A DNA stretch of 5,856 nt from Rhodocyclales bacterium (lineage in GTDB: Bacteria; Pseudomonadota; Gammaproteobacteria; Burkholderiales; Rhodocyclaceae). This document shows positions 1 through 5,665 of this stretch, piece by piece. The first letter of the stretch is position 1; each line of letters opens with the position of its first letter. A program made the translations under genes and the position numbers. Under the pieces are notes generated by a model. The model ran no database searches. It worked only from the letters and a program-made list of their open reading frames with translations, and was not told where the DNA came from. The DNA lies in assembly GCA_021413665.1 (NCBI GenBank), contig JAIOPW010000566.1, positions 1 through 5,856 of the forward strand, in the 5' to 3' direction.

Positions 1-234
1 GCGGCCGACCTGATCAAGCGCGCCATGCTGGCGGTGCAGGACTGGCTCGACGAACAGAAACTCCGTTCCCTTCTGATCCTGCAAGTGCATGATGAACTGG
101 TGCTGGAAGTGCCCGAAGCAGAACTGGACCTGCTGCGCGCAACGCTGCCGAAGCTGATGGGCGGCGTGGCGAAGCTCAAGGTACCGCTGCTGGTCGAGGT
201 CGGCGTCGGCGGCAACTGGGATGCGGCGCACTGA
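1..234 (+). CDS. polA: DNA polymerase I, C-terminal end (partial at 5' side)
   Basis: This is the last 77 codons of DNA polymerase I, read in frame from base 1 to a TGA at 232-234. The enzyme fills gaps and replaces Okazaki primers in replication and repair. The visible part is the end of the polymerase (palm) domain. It includes the motif C segment QVHDELVLEVPE, in which the Asp at codon 91-93 corresponds to the catalytic metal-binding aspartate (D882 in E. coli numbering) and is followed by Glu. The opening AADLIKRAM and the final VPLLVEVGVGGNWDAAH closely match the E. coli PolA end, so the C-terminus is complete. An ATG at 25 is internal and not a real start. The gene is upstream of, and functionally unrelated to, the envelope genes that follow. 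Identification is secure; the exonuclease domains lie outside the window. Confidence 0.96.
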   Translation, partial: AADLIKRAMLAVQDWLDEQKLRSLLILQVHDELVLEVPEAELDLLRATLPKLMGGVAKLKVPLLVEVGVGGNWDAAH

Positions 235-254
235 GCGTGGCGCTTAAGCCCCTG

Positions 255-260
255 TATACT
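255..260 (+). promoter_or_regulatory. Candidate -10 box of an msbA promoter
   Basis: TATACT matches the sigma-70 -10 consensus at five of six bases. It sits in the short AT-richer gap between polA and msbA, about 28 bases before the msbA start codon. The -35 side is poor: with 16-18 base spacing it falls on the polA stop codon, and only a TGA core fits (for example CTGAGC at 231-236). Transcription would start near base 267, giving a leader of about 20 bases. This is a motif match only, with no other support. Confidence 0.35.
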
Positions 261-287
261 GCGCGGTTTTCCTTTTCCTGACTCCTA

Positions 288-2027
288 GTGCAAAACAGCC
301 GCGAAATCTATCTACGCCTGCTTGGCTACGTGCGACCGTACTGGAAGGGCTTCGCCCTTACGCTGGCCGCCACGGCCCTGGCGGCCGCGACCGAGCCGCT
401 GTTCCCGGCACTGATGAAACCCCTCCTGGACAACGGCTTCGGCAAGGGCGACAACGACTGGCTGGCATGGTTGCCGCTGGCCATCATCGGCATTTTCGTA
501 TTGCGCGGCGTAGCCGGCTTTTTCGCCGGCTACGGCATGTCCTGGGTTTCGACCCGTGTCACCACCGATCTGCGGCAGTTGATGTTCGAGCGCCTGATGC
601 GGCTGCCGACAAGCTATTTCGACGCCCACGCCTCATCGGTGCCGGCGACCCGTATTGCCTACGATGTGAATGGCGTTGCGTTCGCGGCGACGTCGACACT
701 CACCGTTTTGATCCGCGACAGCCTCTCGGTGATCGGCCTGGTGGGCTGGCTGCTTTACCTGAACTGGAAGTTGACCCTGATCAGTCTCGCCGTGATTCCA
801 CTGATCGGCTTCGTCATCCGTGCCTTTTCGGCGCGCCTGCGAAATCTCTCGCGTGCGGCGCAGGAAGGCATGGCGCAGATGAATCAGGTGCTGCAGGAAT
901 CGATTCGCGGCCAGAAAGTCGTCAAGATCTTCGGCGGAGAAGCGCATGCCACCTCCCGCTTCGCCCGGGTCAACAACGCCCTGCGCGGTTACAACATGCG
1001 CCAGGCGGTCGCCGCCGCCGCCGCCACGCCGATTACCCAGATTTTCGCCTCCGTGGGTTTGGCAATTGTCGTTTATGTGACCCTGCAACAGTCCGTCGAA
1101 AACGAAACCACGGTGGGCGGCTTCGTTTCCTTCATCACCGCCATGCTCCTGCTGCTAGCCCCGCTCAAACACCTTACCGACATCAATGCGCCGCTACAGC
1201 GAGGCCTGGCCGCCGCCGAGAGCGTTTTCCGCATGCTCGACGAAACGCCCGAAGTCGACACCGGCACCATTGATCTCGGGCGCGCTCGCGGCGAGATCGA
1301 GTTCGTTGCCGTCAGCCTGCGCTATGCCGGCGCCGAGCGCGATGCGCTCAATGCAATCGACCTGAGCATTCGTCCCGGCGAAACCGTCGCCCTGGTGGGC
1401 CCGTCGGGCGGCGGTAAAACATCCTTTGTCAATCTGGTTCCCCGGTTTTACCATCCGGCGAGCGGACGAATTCGCGTTGATGGCCACAACATCGAGACGC
1501 TTACGCTCAACTCATTGCGCGCCAACATCGCCCACGTCGGGCAGGACGTCTTCCTCTTCGACGACACGGTCGCCGCCAACATCGCCTACGGCGGCAAGCG
1601 TGATGCAAGCCGCGGTGAAATTGAAGCCGCCGCCCGCGCCGCCCACGCGCTGGAGTTCATCGACCACATGCCGCAGGGGTTCGACACGGTAATCGGCGAG
1701 AATGGCGCCCGCCTTTCCGGTGGCCAGCGCCAACGCATCGCCATCGCGCGAGCCATCCTCAAGGACGCGCCGATCCTGATTCTCGACGAAGCCACCTCGG
1801 CGCTCGACAGCGAGTCCGAGCGCCAGGTCCAGGCCGCGCTGGAAGAACTGATGAAGGGCCGCACCACGCTGGTGATCGCCCACCGTCTGTCCACGGTGGA
1901 AGGGGCGGACCGGATCGCCGTGCTGCATGAAGGGCGCATCGCCGAGATCGGCACGCACGCGGAACTGTTGCGGAACAGCCGGCTCTACGCGGTTTTATAC
2001 GGGGCCTTCGAGGCCGACACTCACTAG
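288..2027 (+). CDS. msbA: MsbA, lipid A-core flippase (ABC transporter, fused TMD-NBD)
   Basis: A 579-residue half-transporter with one membrane domain followed by one ATPase domain, the usual MsbA size and order. As a homodimer in the inner membrane, MsbA flips core-lipid A from the cytoplasmic to the periplasmic leaflet using ATP. Hydrophobic segments fall at about residues 20-45, 58-82, 130-158, 163-182, 240-268 and 276-295, the expected six helices. The ATPase domain is intact: Walker A GPSGGGKTS at 371-379, Q-loop Gln 419, signature LSGGQ at 476-480, Walker B ILILDE ending in Asp 500 and catalytic Glu 501, and H-loop His 532. The start is GTG at 288: an in-frame TGA at 279-281 rules out anything upstream, and the LLGYVRPYWKGF segment soon after is typical of MsbA N-termini. 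No Shine-Dalgarno sequence is visible. A generic lipid/drug exporter is possible, but the envelope-gene neighbours favour MsbA. Confidence 0.92.
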   Translation: MQNSREIYLRLLGYVRPYWKGFALTLAATALAAATEPLFPALMKPLLDNGFGKGDNDWLAWLPLAIIGIFVLRGVAGFFAGYGMSWVSTRVTTDLRQLMFERLMRLPTSYFDAHASSVPATRIAYDVNGVAFAATSTLTVLIRDSLSVIGLVGWLLYLNWKLTLISLAVIPLIGFVIRAFSARLRNLSRAAQEGMAQMNQVLQESIRGQKVVKIFGGEAHATSRFARVNNALRGYNMRQAVAAAAATPITQIFASVGLAIVVYVTLQQSVENETTVGGFVSFITAMLLLLAPLKHLTDINAPLQRGLAAAESVFRMLDETPEVDTGTIDLGRARGEIEFVAVSLRYAGAERDALNAIDLSIRPGETVALVGPSGGGKTSFVNLVPRFYHPASGRIRVDGHNIETLTLNSLRANIAHVGQDVFLFDDTVAANIAYGGKRDASRGEIEAAARAAHALEFIDHMPQGFDTVIGENGARLSGGQRQRIAIARAILKDAPILILDEATSALDSESERQVQAALEELMKGRTTLVIAHRLSTVEGADRIAVLHEGRIAEIGTHAELLRNSRLYAVLYGAFEADTH

Positions 2028-2035
2028 ATGAATCT

Positions 2036-2040
2036 GGAGA
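2036..2040 (+). promoter_or_regulatory. Ribosome binding site deciding the carbamoyltransferase start
   Basis: GGAGA lies five bases before the ATG at 2046, an ordinary Shine-Dalgarno spacing. It lies downstream of the competing in-frame ATG at 2028 and therefore cannot serve it. This favours 2046 as the main start, even though 2028 directly abuts the msbA stop codon. Confidence 0.7.
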
Positions 2041-2045
2041 ACACA

Positions 2046-3812
2046 ATGTCCGTTGTCCTGGGATTTTCCTGCACCAGTCACGACTCGTCCGCCACCCTGT
2101 TTATCGACGGAAAGCTCGTGGCGGCGATTGCCGAAGAACGGCTGACGCGCATCAAATGCACCGGCAAGGACATTCCGCGCCTGGCCATCGACGAAGTCCT
2201 GCGCCATGGCGGCGTGACCCGCGCGGATGTCACTCACATCGGCGCACTCAGCGGCTACTTTCCCGAGGAGTATTTTCACTGGATAAGCCCCAGGCGCGAA
2301 TTTCACCGCAAGCTGAAGCGGCTCAGCCGCCGCCTGCGCGGGAAGCCCACCGAGATCATCTGGACCGGGCATAACGACCGCGAGGCACGCGCGGCGGGAG
2401 TCACCCTGGAAAGCCGCATGCGCAAGGAGCTTTTCCTCGAGCGGGAAGGCTTTCGCCCCGGCACGACGGTCAGCTTCCATTCCCACCATGGAGTGCATGC
2501 GCTGCTGGCCGGCTTTTACTCCGGCTTCGACGAGTGCCTGGTCGTCACGGCGGACGGCTTCGGCGATCTCGACGAGGCGCATACGTCCGGCATCTACCGC
2601 AATGGCAAGCTCGAGCATATCTGCGGCACCAACGGCATCGGCTATTCCGCCGGGATGTTCTACATGACGATCACCGAACTGCTCGGCTTTCGGCCCCTGC
2701 GCCACGAAGGCAAGGTGCTCGGCCTCGCCGCCTTCGGCGATCCGGCCCCGTTGCATGCGGCGTTCAGCAAGGCCCTGCGGCTGAGTGACGACCGGATGAG
2801 CTTCCTGTCGGATTTCAACCATCCGGACACCGCCCACGAGGATCGCGTCGCCTTCCTGCGCGAGGCGATCGTGGGACACTCGCGGGAGAATGTCGCCGCC
2901 GCGGCACAGCAGGTGCTCGAGGAGTCCTACATCGGCCACGTTCAGGAGCTGATAAAAAGAACCGGCGTTCGCCGCATCGCCATGAACGGCGGCGTCGCGG
3001 CCAACGTCAAGCTGAACCAGCGCGTGGCGCAGATTCCCGAAGTGGAGGCAATTTTCGTCTTTCCCGGCATGAGCGACTCGGGAAACTCGGTCGGCGCCGC
3101 GCTTTTCGCCCAGGAACAGGATGCACCGGGCTTTCTTGCAGCGCACCAGCATGCGTTGCGCGATGTCTATCTCGGCCCCGAATACGCCGATGCGGACATC
3201 GAACGCGAACTGGAAGCCCATCAGCTCCGTTACGAGAAACTCGACCAGGCGGCGCTGGTGGATCGGGCCGCCCGGGCCATGCATGAAGGGCTCGTCGTCG
3301 GCTGGTTCCAGGGGCGCATGGAGTTTGGCCCGCGCGCGCTGGGCAACCGCAGCATGGTGGGCCACCCGACCGACGCCGCCATCAACAAGTCCCTCAACGA
3401 TCGCCTGGAACGCACCGAGTTCATGCCCTTCGCCCCGAGCGTCCTTGCCGAGCGGGCCGACGAGATTTTCATCGGCGTGGACAAGGCGGCCCATCCGGCG
3501 GAGTTCATGACCGTCACCTTCGACGTGCGCGAGGAATGGAAATCGCGCATTCCGGCCGTGGTCCATGTTGATGGCACGGCGCGGCCGCAACTGGTGCGCG
3601 CCGACCGCAATCCCCTCTACCACGCCCTGATCAAGCGTTACGGCGAACTATCCGGAATTCCCCTGGTGCTCAACACCAGCTTCAACGTCCACGAAGAACC
3701 CATCGTCTGTGCCCCGGCCGAAGGCATCCGCGCCCTGCGCGAGGACCGCATCGACGCTCTTGCCGTCGGCCCGTTCTGGGTGGACAACCCGCTGCGCCAA
3801 AGTATCAGGTGA
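2046..3812 (+). CDS. O-carbamoyltransferase, NodU/CmcH/TobZ family
   Basis: A 588-residue enzyme expected to transfer a carbamoyl group from carbamoyl phosphate, through carbamoyl-adenylate, to a sugar hydroxyl in the cytoplasm. The N-terminus VVLGFSCTSHDSSATL is the family opening of a Kae1-like ATPase fold. Visible family sites (numbered from 2046) are the metal-binding HxxxH at His147-His151 (HHGVH), VVTADGFGD with Asp170, NGGVAAN at 314-320, and FPGMSDSGN with Asp344. The C-terminal YrdC-like domain shows EFGPRALGNRS at 426-436, MPFAPSVL near 460, and LNTSFNVHEEPIV at 542-554. Full length and no broken motif suggest an active enzyme. An in-frame ATG at 2028 would add six residues, but the GGAGA at 2036-2040 supports 2046. 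The gene follows msbA directly and precedes glycosyltransferases, so an LPS sugar is the likely acceptor, by analogy with P. aeruginosa WapO, which carbamoylates core heptose. Acceptor identity is inference. Confidence 0.9.
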   Translation: MSVVLGFSCTSHDSSATLFIDGKLVAAIAEERLTRIKCTGKDIPRLAIDEVLRHGGVTRADVTHIGALSGYFPEEYFHWISPRREFHRKLKRLSRRLRGKPTEIIWTGHNDREARAAGVTLESRMRKELFLEREGFRPGTTVSFHSHHGVHALLAGFYSGFDECLVVTADGFGDLDEAHTSGIYRNGKLEHICGTNGIGYSAGMFYMTITELLGFRPLRHEGKVLGLAAFGDPAPLHAAFSKALRLSDDRMSFLSDFNHPDTAHEDRVAFLREAIVGHSRENVAAAAQQVLEESYIGHVQELIKRTGVRRIAMNGGVAANVKLNQRVAQIPEVEAIFVFPGMSDSGNSVGAALFAQEQDAPGFLAAHQHALRDVYLGPEYADADIERELEAHQLRYEKLDQAALVDRAARAMHEGLVVGWFQGRMEFGPRALGNRSMVGHPTDAAINKSLNDRLERTEFMPFAPSVLAERADEIFIGVDKAAHPAEFMTVTFDVREEWKSRIPAVVHVDGTARPQLVRADRNPLYHALIKRYGELSGIPLVLNTSFNVHEEPIVCAPAEGIRALREDRIDALAVGPFWVDNPLRQSIR

Positions 3813-3825
3813 GAATTCTGCATAC

Positions 3826-3857
3826 CGAAGCCCCGAACGTTCCAAAAGAGGCTTTCG
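3826..3857 (+). promoter_or_regulatory. Possible hairpin covering the glycosyltransferase ribosome binding site
   Basis: CGAAGCC at 3826-3832 can pair with GGCTTTCG at 3850-3857, giving seven base pairs with one bulged T. The 17-base loop contains the palindrome GAACGTTC at 3835-3842. The two last G's of the AAGAGG ribosome binding site would be paired, and the GTG start follows immediately after the stem. A ribosome translating the mini-ORF across this region would open the structure. No folding energy was computed, and the stem is short. Confidence 0.25.
3846..3851 (+). promoter_or_regulatory. Ribosome binding site deciding the glycosyltransferase start
   Basis: AAGAGG lies seven bases before the GTG at 3859. 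This supports that GTG as the start over the ATG at 3709, which is in the same frame but lies deep inside the carbamoyltransferase gene and encodes nothing resembling a glycosyltransferase. Confidence 0.7.
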
Positions 3858-3858
3858 C

Positions 3859-4950
3859 GTGAAAATCCTTCACACGGAAGCCTCCTGTGGCTGGGGTGGC
3901 CAGGAAATCCGCATCCTCGAAGAGTCGCGCGGCCTGATCGGGCGCGGCCACGAAGTCGCCGTCGCCTGTGCGGCGCATGCGCGCATGATGGCCGAGGCGC
4001 CCCGCTTCGACGTACCGGTGGTTTCGCTGCCCATCGAATTCAAGACGCTGGCGGGATTCCGGGCGCTGCGCGGCTACCTGGCGAGCCATGCGCCGGATGT
4101 GGTGAACACCCACAGTTCTGCCGATTCGTGGTTGACGGGGCTCGCTTGCGCCACGCTGGCAAACCCACCCGCCATCGTGCGCACCCGCCATATTTCGGCG
4201 CCGGTGTCGGGCAATCCCTTCAATCGCTGGCTCTATCGCCAGGCCAGGGGCGTGGTCACCACCGGCGAAAGCCTGCGCCGGCACCTGCTGGAGACCCTCG
4301 ACCTCGACCCCGCACGCGTGGTATCGGTGCCAACCGGAATCGACACCGACCGCTTTGCGCCTGCCGACAAGGCCGCCGCAAAAGCCGCGCTCGGCCTCAA
4401 GCCGGGGCAACACCACCTCGGCATCGTGGCGACGCTGCGCAGCTGGAAGGGCCACCTGTTCCTGCTCGAGGCCTTTGCGCAACTGAACCGACGCGACCTG
4501 CATCTGCTGATCGTCGGTGAAGGCCCGATGCGCAGGCCGATAGAAGAGAAGATCGTCGCGCTGGGGCTCGGTGCGGACGTGACGCTAACCGGGCAGCGCG
4601 ATGACCCTGAATCCTGGCTGCGGGCCATGGACGTGTTCTGCCTGCCGTCCTACGCCAACGAAGGCGTGCCGCAGGCGATCCTGCAGGCCATGCTCTGCGC
4701 CCTGCCCATTGTCACGACGCCGGTCGGGGCGATTCTCGAAGCGGTGAGCGACGGCGACACGGCGTTGGTGGTGCCGCCCAGGGATGCCGGCGCGCTGGCG
4801 CGCGCCATCAGCCGACTGCTCGACGACAGCGCCCTCGCCACCCGCCTCGGCGTCGCTGCGCGCCGTGTCGCCAGCGCCGACTTTTCCAGGCACGCCATGC
4901 TCGACAGGATGGAAGCCGTATTTGTCGACGCCATGCGAGGAGCCAGGTGA
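3859..4950 (+). CDS. Glycosyltransferase, GT4-type (GT-B fold)
   Basis: A 363-residue cytoplasmic glycosyltransferase predicted to move a sugar from a nucleotide-sugar donor onto a growing LPS core or O-chain. The N-terminal acceptor-side Rossmann domain starts with VKILHTEASCGWGGQEIR; the glycine-rich GWGGQE loop is usual in this group. After the hinge, PTGIDTDRF at 158-166, the LRSWKGH segment at about 193-199 and LLIVGEGP mark the donor-binding domain. The EX7E-type region is PSYANEGVPQAILQAM, with Glu268 present but Gln276 where the second Glu usually sits. I recall this Gln form in related sequences, so it need not mean inactivity. The start is GTG 3859, chosen because the protein similarity begins there and AAGAGG precedes it. 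The gene is coupled upstream through GTGA to a mini-ORF and is followed after one base by the methyltransferase. Donor and linkage cannot be read from the sequence. Confidence 0.9.
   Translation: MKILHTEASCGWGGQEIRILEESRGLIGRGHEVAVACAAHARMMAEAPRFDVPVVSLPIEFKTLAGFRALRGYLASHAPDVVNTHSSADSWLTGLACATLANPPAIVRTRHISAPVSGNPFNRWLYRQARGVVTTGESLRRHLLETLDLDPARVVSVPTGIDTDRFAPADKAAAKAALGLKPGQHHLGIVATLRSWKGHLFLLEAFAQLNRRDLHLLIVGEGPMRRPIEEKIVALGLGADVTLTGQRDDPESWLRAMDVFCLPSYANEGVPQAILQAMLCALPIVTTPVGAILEAVSDGDTALVVPPRDAGALARAISRLLDDSALATRLGVAARRVASADFSRHAMLDRMEAVFVDAMRGAR
4937..4942 (+). promoter_or_regulatory. Ribosome binding site of the FkbM methyltransferase
   Basis: GAGGAG lies nine bases before the ATG at 4952, inside the last codons of the glycosyltransferase. 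It fixes the methyltransferase start at 4952. The same frame stays open upstream to an ATG at 4784, but that stretch is only the other-frame reading of the glycosyltransferase. Confidence 0.7.
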
Positions 4951-4951
4951 C

Positions 4952-5665
4952 ATGGGCAAGCACTGGAACCGGCTCAAGCGCAGCCTCTCCCGCCGCTGGA
5001 AGGAATGGCGCTTGCCGCACGGCTACGAACGCCTGGGCACCCGCTATGGCGGCTGGTGGCTGGATACCCGGCGCGTCGGCGCGCAACCGCTGCTGATCGA
5101 TTGCGGCCTCGGCGAGGACATCAGTTTTCCCGCCGCCTTCCTGAGGCGCTTTGCCGGTGCGCGCGTGATCGGCGTGGACCCCAATCCACGCAGCATCGCC
5201 TATTGCGAACAGCACCGGCCACCCGGCATGGAAGTTCTTTCCGGCGCGTTCTGGACCCATGGCGACCAAACGATGGTGTTTCATTTGCCCCGGCGACAGG
5301 ACCAGCTGCGCCATGGGGCCGATGGCGTATCGGGCAGCCTCGACAGCTCGCACGAATATGTCGGGGGCGGCGAGCAGATCGAAGTCCGGACCATCGATCT
5401 TGACGGACTGCTGGCACATGCCGGAAGTACCGAATGCGATGTGTTGAAGCTGGATATCGAAGGCGCGGAATATGAACTTCTCGAGGCGCTTGCCCGCAGC
5501 GGGAAAATCCGCTCCGCGCGCCAGGTTTTGGTCGAATTTCACCATGGATGGACCCGTCGCACGCTCGATGACACGCAGATGGCGGTAGACCAGCTCGCCG
5601 CCGCGGGATTCCAGCTGGCGCACACCGAAGGGCGCAACTTCATTTTCAGGCGCAACGACGCATGA
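4952..5665 (+). CDS. FkbM-family SAM-dependent methyltransferase
   Basis: A 237-residue class I methyltransferase of the FkbM type, a family that commonly O-methylates sugars or polyketides using S-adenosylmethionine. The SAM-binding motif I is LIDCGLGED, with Asp50, Gly52 and Gly54. It is followed by VIGVDPNP with the ribose-binding acidic Asp76. The family signature LKLDIEGAEYELL starts at residue 165, with Asp168, Glu170 and Glu173. The N-terminal about 20 residues are strongly basic (KHWNRLKRSLSRRWKEWR) and could form an amphipathic helix lying on the membrane or on an acidic glycan-lipid partner; this is inference. No signal peptide or membrane helix is seen, so it acts in the cytoplasm. 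It starts one base after the glycosyltransferase stop, and its end overlaps the next gene by four bases. It probably methylates a sugar of the same glycan; the position is unknown. Confidence 0.87.
   Translation: MGKHWNRLKRSLSRRWKEWRLPHGYERLGTRYGGWWLDTRRVGAQPLLIDCGLGEDISFPAAFLRRFAGARVIGVDPNPRSIAYCEQHRPPGMEVLSGAFWTHGDQTMVFHLPRRQDQLRHGADGVSGSLDSSHEYVGGGEQIEVRTIDLDGLLAHAGSTECDVLKLDIEGAEYELLEALARSGKIRSARQVLVEFHHGWTRRTLDDTQMAVDQLAAAGFQLAHTEGRNFIFRRNDA

Larger units (their letters stand above)
3809..3862 (+). pseudogene. 17-codon mini-ORF resembling a glycosyltransferase start (gene remnant or leader peptide)
   Basis: GTG at 3809 overlaps the carbamoyltransferase stop as GTGA. It opens a 17-codon frame, VRILHTEAPNVPKEAFA, ending in TGA at 3860-3862, which again overlaps the GTG of the next gene as GTGA. 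Its first eight residues, VRILHTEA, are nearly those of the following glycosyltransferase (VKILHTEA). Similarity stops abruptly after the eighth codon, and there is none upstream of the GTG. It looks like the start of a second glycosyltransferase of the same subfamily whose body has been deleted. Alternatively it may be kept as a short coupled leader that hands ribosomes to the next start. Its first codon has no good Shine-Dalgarno of its own and would rely on coupling. The frame and similarity are seen directly; the origin is inference. Confidence 0.45.
3809..3882 (+). repeat. Imperfect 24-base direct repeat at two successive gene starts
   Basis: The units are 3809-3832 and 3859-3882, offset by 50 bases, with 19 of 24 bases identical. 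Both begin with GTGA. The differences fall in codon 2 (AGA/AAA, Arg/Lys) and in the third bases of codons 3, 4, 5 and 6 (ATT/ATC, CTG/CTT, CAT/CAC, ACC/ACG), all four silent. That pattern points to homologous coding sequence that diverged under protein-level constraint, not to a recent copy. Confidence 0.7.

Noticed and set aside
239..252. Palindrome GCTTAAGC (242-249) with flanking GG/CC just after polA, considered as a terminator.
   Set aside because: The stem is interrupted by a C/C mismatch, the loop would consume most of the palindrome, and the T-rich stretch comes about 15 bases later, mixed with C. It does not make a convincing terminator.
1011..1025. Five consecutive GCC triplets in msbA, considered as a slippage (phase-variation) tract.
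   Set aside because: It is a triplet repeat encoding alanines in a membrane helix, so changes would not shift the frame; ordinary for GC-rich coding DNA.
467..1273. A 268-codon + strand frame inside msbA.
   Set aside because: It is out of frame with an intact MsbA, and its Arg/His/Pro-rich translation is typical of a shifted reading of GC-rich coding DNA.
1995..3623. A 542-codon open frame on the minus strand opposite the carbamoyltransferase.
   Set aside because: The + strand gene there has complete family motifs. Long antisense frames are common in GC-rich DNA, and this translation shows no recognisable domain.
3709..3858. Extending the glycosyltransferase upstream to the in-frame ATG at 3709.
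   Set aside because: The added residues would overlap the carbamoyltransferase C-terminus, do not resemble a glycosyltransferase, and a proper ribosome binding site precedes GTG 3859.
3805..4503. A 232-codon minus-strand frame opposite the glycosyltransferase, and a similar 271-codon frame at 4808-5623.
   Set aside because: Both are shadows of well-supported + strand genes; their composition is low-information and no motif is recognisable.
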